A DNA stretch of 64,000 nucleotides from Plazaster borealis (GCA_021014325.1 CM037469.1:13272663-13336662), one strand, 5' to 3'; counted from the first letter of the stretch, positions 12,616-24,259 are shown. Made by a program: numbers and translations. The notes: generated by a model from the letters alone, not told the origin.

Positions 12616-13242
12616 CATTTGCAAACTAGTTTACTCAAACTTTTAACAAATTAATAATTGTTACAAACAGAATAAGACTGTATATATTCCATGAAACAAA
12701 CAACATAACAGGGAATCATGGGTTTAAGTCTCAACTGCACCACACTTGAATGGTGTTTGAAAAGAACTTACCTCCTTCAATTTGAATCACTGTTATTGTA
12801 AATAACATGAAAATTTGTTTTGTCGAGCAAGCTCATAAGACTTACATTAATTATTCAACTTACAAAATTACAAAAGGTGACAACTTCGTACACTTTGCTC
12901 CACAAGGTAATGAAGAACGGCAGTTAAGGTTAAGCCTGATGACTGGAAAATTAATGAGCCACTTCCGATCGAAATTAACAAACAATCTCATTTAATTTTC
13001 CCCAATTTTTGTTTGGTACAAAATAAAATGTTATTATCCTGATTCAATATGTTTAACATAGTATTGTTGTTATTATAACCCATTCCAGTCCAAACATGTT
13101 GTTTGGAATCAAGGTTTTAATAACTGGCACTTTTAGTTAATCTCTTTGAATAATTATTCCTGCGGAAAAAAATAAAGATATAGAAATACGTTTCCCCCGT
13201 CAATAGATCAATAGATCAAAGGGAAGTACATTTAAATGATGA

Positions 13243-13276
<34 letters not shown>

Positions 13277-13591
13277 TTTTATTTTTAAAATACATGTTTA
13301 CACAAAGAGAGAACGATTGAACAAGTTTTTAAAAGCGTACCGATATTTCCTAAGAACACAGCTGTCGTGACTGGGATTTGAACGCACAATCCGATGACTT
13401 AGCCAAGGGAACTTGGGTTCGACGATCAAGACCTGGACAAATAACATCGCCAGGCAACTATTGCAAGCAACGTACAAAATACCAGATTAAAACACGGTTT
13501 CACAAAATAGCAATATTAAAAAAAAACAAAAAAAACACATTGCTCAGTGCCTATTGTTACATAAACCAGGTACGGGCATTTTAACACTCTC
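12616..13591. other. Intergenic DNA with a (TA)n tract and a SINE relic
   Basis: A (TA)n microsatellite occupies about 13244-13273. Around 13355-13445, gtcgtgactgggatttgaac looks like the minus-strand B box of the tRNA-Leu-type SINE, too worn to delimit. No gene is seen. Confidence 0.5.
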
Positions 13592-13940
13592 AAAACATCC
13601 GGGTCAGAATTGCCTGATCCATTTTGGGGTCAGTTTTATCTTGAATCTGTGTCAATGTGACCCCTAGCTTGGTTAAAATCTGGATATTTGATTTGGATTC
13701 CGGGTCACTTTGACACGGACTTCAATTCAATTCAATCTGTATTATATCCCAAAAAGGGTAATTCAAATGCTCGCATACAGTAAAAACATTAAAACATAAA
13801 AACCCCATTACAATCAGTAAGGGATATGTACAATTACAAAAAAACACACTAAAAAGTAATAACATGTTTATTCGGGTTATACTGACCCAGAAATGGTCCC
13901 GAAATACGAGTCAATTCTGAGCCGGAAGTTTTTAGAGTGT
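13592..13940 (+). mobile_element. GGGTCA MITE family B, copy 2, with a nested insertion
   Basis: The right end reads ccggaagtttttagagtgta and the left end acactctcaaaacatccggg, so they form terminal inverted repeats. The interior matches the copy at 5.44 kb. It is interrupted at about 13724-13873 by a foreign segment starting ttcaattcaatctgtat and ending with an A-rich stretch. Confidence 0.75.
13724..13873. mobile_element. Short retroelement-like insertion inside the MITE
   Basis: The segment beginning ttcaattcaatctgtattat and containing aaagggtaattcaaatgct separates the two halves of the host MITE. Its attcaattcaa start and A-rich end look like the reversed 3' end of a LINE or SINE. The class is an inference. 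Confidence 0.45.
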
Positions 13941-14225
13941 AGCTAGATTAAAAATCTCCAATTTCGTTTTCACTTCTGGCATCCCAGCAGACGTTGCTCA
14001 AGCTACCTGTACGCCATACGTTATGTCTGATTCTTGTATGGCGTAAGCATCTGACTTTGTTTGAACCATTTTTTTAGTCTCCATCCCGTCCAATCCCCAT
14101 GCTTCTTTTGACGAGAGTGAACCCTCTACGGAAGGTAAACATAATAATAAAGTTTCAAGCAAAGTACAAACGGAGTGAAGAAACATTTTATCATCTTTAA
14201 ATGTTAAAGGCAAGTATATTATTGT

Positions 14226-14482
14226 GGGGGATCAGGTTGGCTCAGTGGTTTCTTTCCCTGCCTTTCACCTTTGTGGACCCCGGTTCGAATCCCACCTCAG
14301 ACCGGAGCCTTGCATGTGGATTGGGTTTTCAGCCCTTACCTGATTGCGTAGGTTTTACCCCATTGGGGTTTTCCTCCCACATCCAAAACTGAGCATTTCT
14401 TCTCTTATACTATTCATCCTATTTTTGGCGCTAAATGTGCTGTTGGATGTGTAATCAAATAAATTGTTCTTCGGAGCGTAGA
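14226..14482 (+). mobile_element. tRNA-derived SINE, second family
   Basis: The head has an A box (ggttggctcagtggtttc) and a B box (ggttcgaatcccacc). The body contains ttttcctcccacatccaaa and ends with gttggatgtgtaatcaaata. The body recurs at 19.06-19.21 kb. The distance between boxes is too long and no stem closes, so it is a SINE rather than a tRNA gene. Confidence 0.75.
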
Positions 14483-15614
14483 TAAATTTGTTCCCGATCT
14501 CACCCGCAATATTTCATTGCACACACCGTGAAACCAATCTGTGAAAATCACCCCTAATTGAGATGGTAAGCTTTTTAATGCAACAACAACTATATTTATG
14601 TTTTATCATTAATTTGGTGAATATCTTTATTGGGTCGTAACCGAAATAGGCACACATTGTAACCGCGTGGCGTCTTCCAACGTTTTTTTTATTTGGTTAT
14701 TTAATTAGAATTAAATAGCCAAAAAAATTACACTTATTTTTTATTTATTTATTATTTTTTTGCCAAAATCATACCAAGACCCTCTGGAAGGTATTGGGCT
14801 TGACTAGAGATGGAAATAACTTCATTAACCAAGGCTAATTAAGATTTCCCTGATGGCTGTAAGCTACTGCCAGAGCTAACGCGTGTTGATAAACCTTTTT
14901 TTCGGTCGCATGGAAGGGTTTTAATGTGTTTCACGCTTCTTTGGGGATGTGCACTTCTGAACTCAATATACACACATGTATATTTGTTGGTTATTATTTG
15001 TTTTCTAAATGTAATTATTTTTGTATGTTTTATTAATTGAATTTATTTTAACTTGATTTGCTGTTATTAATATTTTTAAAAAATCATTTCTCTCGACAAG
15101 TCAAACCCGTACTTTATCTTAACCAGTTTAGTAAAGACATTGCAATTGCTCTTTTGGGATTGTCAATAAAATATAAAAACAGATATTTGTGCAACTGTTT
15201 GATTGTGCAAACGATTATACTCAAGTGTTCGGAATCACTGTAGTTATTGGTAAATTCTACCACCATCACAACTATAGTTTTGGGTTGAAAACAATAGCAA
15301 ATGTCAGGACATCAAAACGAACCATGCAGCAACTCAGTCCCAGATCATTTGTCTCATTTCAACCCCAGAATGAGAAAATGACTGCGGGAGTTTTAAATAT
15401 ATCAGATACTTACTGGTTATTTCCCTCTTCTTCAGGCGTAACGGTACCAGGTCCTGCGTGTAAATACATATTCAACATCAACGTCAAACCAAAACAGTTA
15501 AACAAACAACCTGGGCGAAAATGTCAATTTGTAATTGCAGGATGTCGACTTTTCTTGGTCCTAGTTGTGTTCATATTATGTGGATCTTGGTAACACACGA
15601 AAGCCCATCAGCGC
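14483..15614. other. Intergenic DNA, no feature seen
   Basis: AT-rich with poly-T stretches near 14690-14760. A 134-codon frame at 15189-15593 has no recognisable domain, signal or splice context, so I do not call it a gene. Confidence 0.45.
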
Positions 15615-15623
15615 CAACAATGA

Positions 15624-15824
15624 TACAATCCGTTATTACGGATTCACAATCATTTATAACGGATTCTCGAGGGTTCGAAATCCGTAATTGACTCACAATC
15701 CGTTATAATTATGGAATCACAATCCGTCATAACGGATCCAAAATCCGTTAAAACGGATTCACAGTCCGTTCAAAAGGAATCACACTCCGTTAAAACGGGT
15801 TCACAATCCGTTATTACAGATTAT
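15624..15824. repeat. Tandem array of a palindromic AATCCGTTATAACGGATT-type unit
   Basis: About eight to nine degenerate units of roughly 22 bp alternate caatccgtta and taacggattca. Each unit is close to a perfect palindrome. The array lies about 120 bp beyond the receptor's stop codon, so it could fall in its 3' UTR. Confidence 0.75.
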
Positions 15825-15940
15825 CAATGTTGCTTTAATAATCGAATTGCGCAGTAGAAACAGCCCGATATTTCACTTATTTCCAAAAATAGAATAGGAC
15901 TGGATAATGGTGTTTACTCTTAATATAAATCAAATTAAAA

Positions 15941-16156
15941 TCACTTCACCTGTGCAGTCAAGTGCGGCTCGTTTCTTTCCACCTGTTGCACATGCGTGTC
16001 CGATGTTGCTGGCCTTGACGTAGAGGGCGCAGCCTGAGCCACCATGGTTGGCATTGTCTGCTTCCGGGTTAGTCTGGACGGTTGGACGACCGAGTAATCC
16101 GTACAGGATGTAGACACAGTGCGACGACCTCGGAGTTTCTTGATAGCTTTCTTTAC
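15941..16156 (-). CDS. Receptor last exon: cytoplasmic tail
   Basis: Phase 0 in; starts VKKAIKKLRGRRTVSTSC, the basic juxtamembrane segment, and ends at a TGA (15941-15943) after a Ser/Thr-rich tail of 71 residues. The acceptor follows an A-rich rather than a T-rich stretch and is weak. A potential donor (cacag|gtgaag) lies eight bases before the stop, so the tail might continue in another exon. Confidence 0.78.
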   Translation of the reverse strand, partial: VKKAIKKLRGRRTVSTSCTDYSVVQPSRLTRKQTMPTMVAQAAPSTSRPATSDTHVQQVERNEPHLTAQVK

Positions 16157-16454
16157 CTTTTTTTTCGGTGGTTGATAAAGATATGAAATTATCTTCAATA
16201 ATTGGGCTCAATTTACTTTGTTTTGTTTTCAAAATTAATTATCTGTCCCCATGTATTCTGCATATTATACAAACAGTTGTTTAAACTACATTTCCTAGAT
16301 ATCGCAGCTGACAAAATAAAACAAATCGTTTTTCCCTTTTTACCGGTAACTCTTCGGGTTGGGCTACCGGGTAGGCCTACGTTCCGTGGCCTTAGATCAC
16401 AATATATTTTGCATGCAAAGATCCTTCCTCCCTGGAAACATTTTACCGGTAGGC

Positions 16455-16790
16455 CTTAAAGGGAGTTTTTACTTTTGGTAAATTTCAAAGACCAGTATCC
16501 TCACTTGGTGTATCCCAACATAAACATGACACAACAAACCTGTGAAAGTTTGAGCTCAATCGGTCATTGCAATCACCAGAAACAAAGTGGGGAAAAACCT
16601 TAAGTGTTTTCACTGTTGTCAAACATCGAGTTTTCCACTCATGAGATCAAAACTAATTGTTTCACCCATTTCTCAAAAACTACAGCACCTCAGCTAGTAA
16701 TATTTCAAGGGAAGCTTTCTATCATCATTATCTTTAAACCATGTAAGTTTAATGTAAATCTGTGAGCTTTTCTGTTTTGTGTTTTACCAG
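16455..16790 (+). mobile_element. MITE family C, diverged subfamily
   Basis: Intron of the receptor gene. Shares cacttggtgtatcccaacat, caacaaacctgtgaaagttt and catttctcaaaaactac with the 370-bp family but differs in the centre and ends. Probably an older subfamily; the same subfamily occurs in two pieces at 52.46 and 54.2 kb. Confidence 0.65.
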
Positions 16791-17449
16791 AATGAAAGTG
16801 AACAATTTGCTCAGGTTTGATCCGTTAGCATTACACGTCTGCTTACAGACTTACGGGCCCTGATTTTTTCCCGAAGAGCGACACCTTCTGCAGAAGATTC
16901 TGAAGACCAACAAATCTTAATTAGATTTCATAATAATTGTTATTGTTATAATATTTCTTTTGGGGGATATTTATTAGTGTTATCGTTATTATTATCAGGC
17001 TATTTTGTTTGCCTGACACCTTAAGTTCAGATTATGGGGTTGACTGAACTATGAGACACAACCGGCGTGAAATCCCGGGCCGGATGGAAATCTCTTGACA
17101 GAGTCGTCGATGGTGAACGATGCGTGTTTTATTGAAAGTCCCGCCGATTAAAACAAACACCAAGATGGAAAGGACATCCGGCTGGAAATTAAAAGATTTC
17201 GAGCTCCGGTTTTTAAAAACATTATTTTTTTTTACGGCGGAATGTAATGTCAACATAGCGTTAAATCTCGATTAATTTGGAAGACGGGGTTGAATGGTGG
17301 AAATGTCGATGTACTATTGATCCGCTGGTGAGTACGTCACAGGTAGAGGGCCACCGTAGCCCATCAGAAAGTAGTACAGGTTATGTACTATGTTAACAGC
17401 GATGATCGCCCTCAGGCCTAACTATGGCTTTTGTCGGGTTTTTTTTTTC
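16791..17449. other. Intron sequence, no feature seen
   Basis: Between the last exon and the helix 7 micro-exon. No further exon with matching phase and no repeat was recognised. Confidence 0.5.
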
Positions 17450-17845
17450 AAGGTAGGGTCAACGTTTGGTCTTTGTCAACGTAATGCTGATTTATAGACA
17501 ACAGTTCACATGTGAACGTTTCAGCTGAACACAGTGTCTACTTGCTGAGAAAACGGGGGTGGGGGGAGGGGACAGTCGGTGAGGTGACAGCGGGTACCAA
17601 GTAATGCATCTCTGGCTGCAGCATTTGCGAACGGTCACCAACCTCCACACATCTGAGAAACGATTCATGCATGAATCGTTTCTCATATTCAAATGTTTGA
17701 ATTGATTTCTAACCTACAACGGGGGCAATTCAAACTAAACTATTTCACAGGGTTCTTACTACCGTTATCATCTTTATAATAAGTAAGTTTTCGGATAAAC
17801 ACTCCTTTTTTCCGGGGTCATTACCAAAGTATGACCCTACCTCTA
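17450..17845 (+). mobile_element. MITE related to family C, diverged, with gattcatgcatgaatc hairpin
   Basis: Starts aggtagggtcaacgtttggt and ends cattaccaaagtatgaccct, worn inverted repeats around a central palindrome (aacgattcatgcatgaatcg at about 17660). It lies in the intron next to the 42-nt exon. Confidence 0.6.
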
Positions 17846-17942
17846 CAGAGTGAATACATTAATATCACAAACTTCTAATAGGTGAAAATAGTGCAAAACT
17901 GACGTCACAAGAAATGCTGTTTATGCATTTTTTTAGGCGTAC

Positions 17943-17984
17943 CTCGTAATCTCCAATGCAGTGTAAGAAGAAAACGAAGACACC
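17943..17984 (-). CDS. Receptor micro-exon: end of helix 7
   Basis: A 42-nt exon, phase 0 to 0, between acceptor attttttag and donor gag|gtacg. Encodes GVFVFFLHCIGDYE, matching the G-x-FIF-x-x-HC end of helix 7. It is too short for ORF finders and easily missed. Confidence 0.9.
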
Positions 17985-18311
17985 CTAAAAAATAAGGAAA
18001 TAAAAGAAGAAAACAATTAAACTCAAAGTAAGAAACCTAATCAGGTCGAATTGGTACTCAGATCACAAACAAAATAGAAATAAGAAAACCTAATTAAAGG
18101 GATCTTTCTGTCTTATTACTGTCAATCAAAAGGTAAATCGTGCATTCTTAAAATCCATTAAAGTATTTATTTAACGCTGAGTTAGGTCGCATCGAACTAA
18201 TAGCATTGACGTGAGTGGTATGAAGTCAGTTCATAAAGACTGTAGCTGGCGGAGAGGATAGAGTCTTTTTAAAATGTAGTTTCTGGAAAAAATTATATGT
18301 TGTGTGTCTAC

Positions 18312-18438
18312 CTGAGACGAGTTGAATATGACGAAGAGGTAGGTGAAGAAAAGGGTATCGTCAAATGATGAGAAGAGGCCAAATATCCACGTGAAGCCAA
18401 GGAGAGGCTGGAGCAAAAGGACTGCCCGTATACCGGCC
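18312..18438 (-). CDS. Receptor exon: helix 6 and start of helix 7
   Basis: Phase 2 to 0. Encodes LLLQPLLGFTWIFGLFSS then FFTYLFVIFNSSQ. LLG-x-TW-x-FGL is the helix 6 signature and F-x-x-x-F-x-x-x-NS-x-QG (the G comes from the next exon) is the helix 7 motif. Confidence 0.96.
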
Positions 18439-18703
18439 CTGTTACATCAACAGATTATGAAAACAAAATGTCAGTTCTGAAACTCTTCTTGGTCGGGGAA
18501 CATTATTGACTTTAAAGATAAGCTTGAACGAAAACAGCAACATGTGATCTTTCCTGAAAAGTACTAAAACAAGTGCTCCTTCGATACGAAATAAATTTAC
18601 ATCAAACATTTAAAACGGTTTGATGAAACCGTGATGCCATCTTCAACGTGACGTCATTTGTGGGAGCTCCGTTTCTTTTTGCCTCGTTATGGTCTTTGCT
18701 AAC

Positions 18704-18789
18704 CTTATTCGTTCTTTCTCTGTCTTGTCTGTATTGGCCTTCAACGTGATGAAAACTCGTATGACCATCACAAGAATCAGCGTGTTCAC
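18704..18789 (-). CDS. Receptor exon: end of helix 5 and third intracellular loop
   Basis: Phase 0 to 2, separated from the previous exon by a 4.1-kb intron. Encodes VNTLILVMVIRVFITLK, then NTDKTEKERIR. The N at the start of helix 5's second half and the charged loop are typical. Confidence 0.92.
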
Positions 18790-19054
18790 CTATCAACAAC
18801 AACAAACAACACGTTAAGTTATTTTCATGTATGCATCTGTTTATTTGTTTTAGTCATGAGAAAGAATCTGGATTTTGAGCCCGGGGAGGGGGCTGCTCTG
18901 GTCCGGAAACTAAAATAAAATAATAAAAAAATAAAAATCACTTTTGCCGTTGCCAAATGGTACCAAAATCAACCAAAACACCAAAGACATAATTTGGGGG
19001 TGTATCGAACAATTCAGTGTGCTTTTTTGTTTGATGTCATTTTGGGGGTGAGGG

Positions 19055-19215
19055 AGATTTGGGGCGGTTCGAATCCCACATCGGACCTGGAGCCCTTTGT
19101 GTGGTTTGAATGTTCAGTCCATACCTGGTTGGGTCTGAAGATTTATTCTGATTTGCTATCCACCATCCTGTTATATGGCGTCGATGCTGCTGGATGTGAA
19201 ACGAAATAACTAACT
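19055..19215 (+). mobile_element. tRNA-derived SINE, second family, partial
   Basis: Has the B box (ggttcgaatcccacatcgg) and the same 3' body (gctgctggatgtgaaacgaa) as the copy at 14.23 kb. The A-box half is missing or worn. Intronic. Confidence 0.6.
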
Positions 19216-20431
19216 AACCAAAAGCTATTGAAAAGATGTGACTCAGCCTCAAATGATTCCAGAGTTTCAGACTTGTATTTCCAAGCCGCGAATGAACCCG
19301 GAATAAATATCCTTTCAGAGAGAAAATCATGTACTCGCACCCCCTCAATAACTTGCTCAGAACCCTCCGATGGCTTACCGGTACTGCATCCGTTAGACCG
19401 AAAACACATTAACTCGTTCAGTTTTTTTGCAAAATCAGGTGAAACCCTTCATTTAAGTTCTATTCTCAGACAGGCCCGATTGACATGTATAATATGACCC
19501 TTTAGGCAGTATGGCTCATGTACTCGGAATCTTCAGTTAGAAAACACGTTCTACATATGCTTGTGCACAAAAATATTGCGGAATCACAGTGTAAAACAAA
19601 TATTTAAAAAAATAAAACATAATAATAGTATTATTTGTTAATGTTTTTATTTTGTCAAACTATATCTACAACGTCTTAGCTTTGCAAAAAAATATATGAA
19701 ATCAACATTACAAAGGAGGTATACACGTTTCCCAACAGTCCACTGGCTGCAGTAACCAATGGCTGTCGTCTATATCTAACAGGGTTGGGGAAGCGCAGGG
19801 TTTTAAATCATTAGATCGTACGTGAAAAAAGAAATGGACAGACGGTTAACGACCTGTCTGTGTTTCAGCGAGGAACGAGAGCTGAATGTTGCTGCAACAT
19901 TCATAAGAAAAATATAATCGAAAGCTGATTGACGCACCTGCCAAGAAGCGACAGAGCTCCGGTGTAAACACCTTTGCAATGTAGTGAACACACAAAAATC
20001 ACATTTTGTATTCCCTTGAAGAAATAAATTATTCCCCCGCCCTGGGCGTTTTCTTCGAATCACATCTGTCATAAGAATAAACTCCCTTCTAGCAATATTG
20101 GATAATGAAGGATTATAACCTTATCGGGTGTTGACATCAAAGTCATATTAAACGTATTGGGTAGCGCCAACCTCAACATTTTATCACAACGGGGCTAAAC
20201 CCCTCAAGCAATTTTATTTTTATGTTTTAAGGTGTGTTACATCGTTGGTTTTAAATGAGAAACTATCATTAGCTGTTACACCTGCTTACCAACTAAAATG
20301 ACAATCATGGTATGAATGATGAAAACACATTTTTAAAAACGTTAATGGCCTGACGTTTCGTATGTATTTCGTTTGCATCGATATAAATAAGCAACGTTGA
20401 TTTGGGATCTTTAAAAAATTATCCTCGACTT
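19216..20431. other. Intron sequence with a Penelope-like fragment
   Basis: Around 20255-20365, taatggcctgacgtttcg preceded by a conserved stretch (cttaccaactaaaatgac) also occurs at about 47.64-47.70 kb. This phrase is common in Penelope-like element termini. No exon was found here. Confidence 0.45.
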
Positions 20432-20828
20432 ACAGGGATTGTAGACGTTTGGTAATTGGAACCCACTGAATATTTCAATCCTATAATTGTAAATAAATAC
20501 CATTAAACTAACCTGTAAACAATTTATTTTAAAAGGTGGTAGCGTTTTTTGAGATAGTGCCGAAAATCCGGAGCGGTTATGTCCACGCAGGAAGAATAGT
20601 CTGCAATTGGAATACACAATCTGAGAAATGTTACTGCAATAACGCTTCTCAAATTCAAATTGTTGACGGACAAGAAGTGATATATTTTTTAATCATAACC
20701 GCAGTACTTCGAAGTGAAATGTTTCTCAAAATGCATTATACTGTCCTAAGCTGGTGTACCTCTCACCAAGTAAGTTTGTATTGCCATTAATTTTCAGAGT
20801 CATTACCAAACGTATACAGACCCTTTAC
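20432..20828 (+). mobile_element. MITE sharing the family C termini
   Basis: Begins gtagacgtttggtaattgg and ends cattaccaaacgtatacaga, the inverted family ends, but the centre differs (tgagaaatgttactgcaat and its complement form a hairpin). A sister subfamily. Confidence 0.6.
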
Positions 20829-21477
20829 CAGTCATCCAAACATATAATTCTCGGGCAGATTTTGTTGGTTTCTTCTTCTGTTTTTCCGTTTTTTCCGTTT
20901 TAAAGATGTTGACAGCAGTGGGGCATGCTCATACTGTCGCACACTATCGCATAACATGAATAGGCCAGTGATACCTAGCCCCGGGTAAAATACTACATCG
21001 ATTCCCCGATGAAATCTTGCGTGTTAAAAGGCAGAGTTAAACAAAAAGGGAGCCACTCGCGGACTTCTACCCCCAGGGGGAACCAGACACCGTGCTCGTC
21101 CCCCGTAGTCGTTGAAAGTGAGATTTCCAAAGAAAATCGATACCAAATCTTGCGATATCTCACATGGTTTGCTCGGCTGTCTCGCTTTACCATAAGCTCA
21201 TACGTGACACGTTGTCTCCTAAGAAAAGAGCATGAATGAATACAGTCACAGGTTCTATAAAAGCTCACCGTAAATAATAACATAAACGGCAGCTGCAGTG
21301 CAGCGGACAACGTTTTCACTTCACTCCGTGCGTGCATTTTTCGTTTTCCGGTGGAGACAGAAGACGAATTTAAATGTAGGGCTAACTCACCCTGACACTA
21401 CATGCAGTATTACCGTTACTGTTCGTGTTCATGCACAACAAAAAAGTACCAAATTTTGGCCCCAAGGGGCTTTACAA

Positions 21478-21717
21478 CCTAAAGACTCCGGGTCAGAATT
21501 GACGCGGATTCCACGTCCCAGTGGGCCTGATGACCCATGACACGGAAACTGGTCAAAAAAAAAGAAAAGATTTTTACAAGGAGTCTGAGCGTCAGTTTGA
21601 CTCATTTCTGCGTCACTTTTTGACAAAGATTTCGGGTCACACTTACCCAGAAACAAGTCAGGCCCAACGGGACCTGGATCCGAATAAATTATGATTTGGG
21701 AAATTTTAGAGTGTAAA
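21478..21717 (+). mobile_element. GGGTCA MITE family B, copy
   Basis: Left end ctaaagactccgggtcaga, right end gggaaattttagagtgta; the interior has tttgactcatttctgcgtca and related motifs. Intronic. Confidence 0.65.
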
Positions 21718-22394
21718 TTATAGTCTCTTAAAGTTTTAGACTGAAATTCATTATCATCAATTGTAACTAGTAACAACTGCAGAATAGTTTGTCCCTAGTT
21801 TCAAATCGAAAACAGCGAATTTCAGTCTAAAACTTAATGTGTACAACATCCCTGTTTGCAGACAACTAGAAGTGACCTTTCTGTCAAAAATCACAAAATT
21901 TTGCTTATCGGTTTTCATAAAATGAATAGGCCTATACTCATTACTGCTAACATTTTCCGCAAGTTTCAGTTACTAATACGAACTAGTTTGGTAATTACAC
22001 TAATTAGCATGAACGACGTATCACTAGATTTGCCATTTTGTGTTCCCACGAAGTGACCTATTACGATATGCCACTTTACCCAAAGTGTTCTAGCACGGTT
22101 CCAAAACCCGTAAAATAAGTTTGTCCCTAGTTTAAAATATAATACAGTGTATTTCAGTCCAAAGCTTGTGTACAACCTCCTTTGCATAACCTATCCACAC
22201 ACACGCAATCGTCGATTACACCAACTAGCTAAATCAACCTTCGTGCATACACAAGTTTAGCGATGAAGAAAAACATATGAAGACAACGTTGTCTTTATCA
22301 GTTATCCTTCATTACTAAATTTTAACTTAATATATTGTTTTAGATATGTATATGTATGTTTTTCCTCCATGTTTTCTTTCTCCGATGTATTTGT

Positions 22395-22772
22395 TAAAGG
22401 CATCGTACACGTTTGGTAATTGTCAAAGACCAGTGTTCTCATTTGGTGTATCCCAACATATGCATAAAATAACAAGCCTGTGAAAATTTGGGCTCATCAA
22501 TTGGTCGTCGAAGTTGCAAGAAAATGATGAAAGAAAAAACACCCTTGTTGTACAAATTTGTGTGCTTTCAGATAGGAATAAAAACTTCTTGCAAGAAGTT
22601 TTTTTATTATTTTAGTGAGAAATTACCTCTTTCTCAAAAACTACGTTACTTCAGAGGGAGTCGTTTCTCACAATGTTTTATGCTACAAACAGCTCTCTGT
22701 TGCTTGTTACCAAGTCAGTTGTTATGATAATATATATTTTGAGTAATTACCAAACGTGTACGATGCCTTTAA
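22395..22772 (+). mobile_element. 370-bp MITE family C, best-preserved ends
   Basis: The left ttaaaggcatcgtacacg and right cgtgtacgatgcctttaa termini are perfect inverted repeats extending to 28 bp. The centre holds the 20-bp palindrome AACTTCTTGCAAGAAGTT. TTAA stands at both ends. It lies in the 4.1-kb intron between helices 4/5 and the third intracellular loop. Confidence 0.9.
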
Positions 22773-22931
22773 GTTCTCTTTGATTAGTTCATTGCATATA
22801 GTGTACTTCACTGTGTTTGATTGATTGGTATCTTGAACAAATGGAGCTGTTTACCTCAGATTAGTTTAAAAAAATAAATGGCCGTTGACTTACTCAAAAC
22901 ATCGAACCATGAAATAGTTAGAAGCACTTAC

Positions 22932-22998
22932 CGCGACGACAACCAGGACTGGGGTTACAAAGGCGTAGATGAGCCCGCCATCCAGCGATAGCCAGCAG
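22932..22998 (-). CDS. Receptor exon: second extracellular loop and helix 5
   Basis: Phase 2 to 0. Encodes CWLSLDGGLIYAFVTPVLVV. The Cys is the disulphide partner of helix 3; CWLS-x-x-x-G-x-I-x-AF-x-x-P is the conserved opening of helix 5. Confidence 0.95.
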
Positions 22999-23519
22999 CT
23001 GCCACGGAATAACACACCGTTATAATTTGACAATTTGAAGAGACAAAATAAGATCAGTAATCATATCATATAATGTCAAATGTCTTGGAGCATCAATTCT
23101 GCCCGATCTCAAGTGTCCTGTTTCGGCGACTTCAATAATTGCAAACGCACGTTGTGTTACGCGCAGCCCGAAGCAACTTGTTACACATCGCCATTGCAAT
23201 ACATGCTCACTTGTTGTTCTGTCCCCGTAAGTTGTGAATTCAACCCGCACATTTAATTGGTATTAAGCCGGAGTGACATGAAATATGTTTTGGTCAATAC
23301 ATTCCCCTCCAGCCAAGGTATTAAGTGGACCGCAACGAAAACATACGTTAGCAAGTCTCCAGTATTTGTGGCTTTTTTGTTAGTGTTGAGTGTTCGTAGG
23401 ATACAGAACCAGGTGGGCTGCTGCTCTTGGTGAATCGTATCAGTTAATGGACAGTGAAAGTTCAGAACACTTTAAAGTTCCGTTATTTTTAGCAAGTTGT
23501 TTTTGAATGTTAAACTCAC

Positions 23520-23586
23520 CTGGACTCCGTGCCGTATCCATCAAATCGGACGCCTAAGGCGATACCAACAATCACCAAGGGAATTC
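23520..23586 (-). CDS. Receptor exon: helix 4
   Basis: Phase 1 to 2. Encodes IPLVIVGIALGVRFDGYGTE. With the previous exon this gives GWGIP-x-VIV-x-IA, then G-x-x-x-x-GYGT, the usual helix 4 and second extracellular loop. Confidence 0.94.
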
Positions 23587-23867
23587 CTTCCGCAGGAAAA
23601 AAAAGCAGAGAGACGATTTTATATATGGCACATGCTATTAAAAGTAAAAATTTCAATTTTGTTCTTTGGGAATGCAATCCAGTAAAGTTTGCAGTGAATG
23701 GAAACCATCAACAGTTACCGGTTCAACTTGACGTTTCCATTATTAGTATGCTTTGGTTGTCTTCAGGCGAAAAGCTGTCATTCTTATCATTCGAATTTTG
23801 TTCTCGTTCTTGTTGGTGAGTTTTTATTATCGACTTTGATTTTGTTGTTGCTTCTAATAATGTTGCT

Positions 23868-23979
23868 TTGTATTGTATTGTTGTTGTTGCCTGTTGTTGT
23901 TTGTTTTTCATTGTTTGTTGTTGTTGTTGTTGTTGTTGCCTGTTGTTGTTTATTTTCCATTGTTTGTCGTTGTTGAAGA

Positions 23980-24025
<46 letters not shown>

Positions 24026-24165
24026 GCTGTTGTTGTTTTGGAGGTTTTATGTTGTTGCTGCTGTTGTTGTTGTTGGTGTTGTTGTTTTTGTTGTTTGTGT
24101 TGTTGATGCTGTTGATATTGTTGATGTTGTTGTTGCTGCTGCTGTTGTTGTTGTTTTGTTATTGG
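23868..24165. repeat. (GTT)n microsatellite
   Basis: About 300 bp of imperfect (TTG/GTT) trinucleotides in the intron between the helix 3/4 exons. Long frames through it (polyVal, polyCys/Leu on plus; polyGln/Thr on minus) are artefacts of the 3-bp period. Confidence 0.9.
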
Positions 24166-24259
24166 CATCGCTAAAATTATTTCAATTTGTGTTAATAATA
24201 GCTGAAGACGGATTTGTCTACAGGATCAGGGTAATGTGCTAAACTTTCACTCAACTTAC

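Noticed and set aside
14226..14300. Possible tRNA gene
   Set aside because: A and B boxes are present, but the acceptor stem does not close and the same sequence recurs with a long tail; it is a SINE head. The same applies to 39.32 and 3.5 kb.
15189..15593. 134-codon plus-strand frame downstream of the receptor
   Set aside because: No domain, no signal peptide at its start, no splice context and a composition like the surrounding DNA.
23868..24242. Val- or Cys/Leu-rich plus-strand frames and Gln/Thr-rich minus-strand frames
   Set aside because: They are translations of a (GTT)n microsatellite inside an intron.
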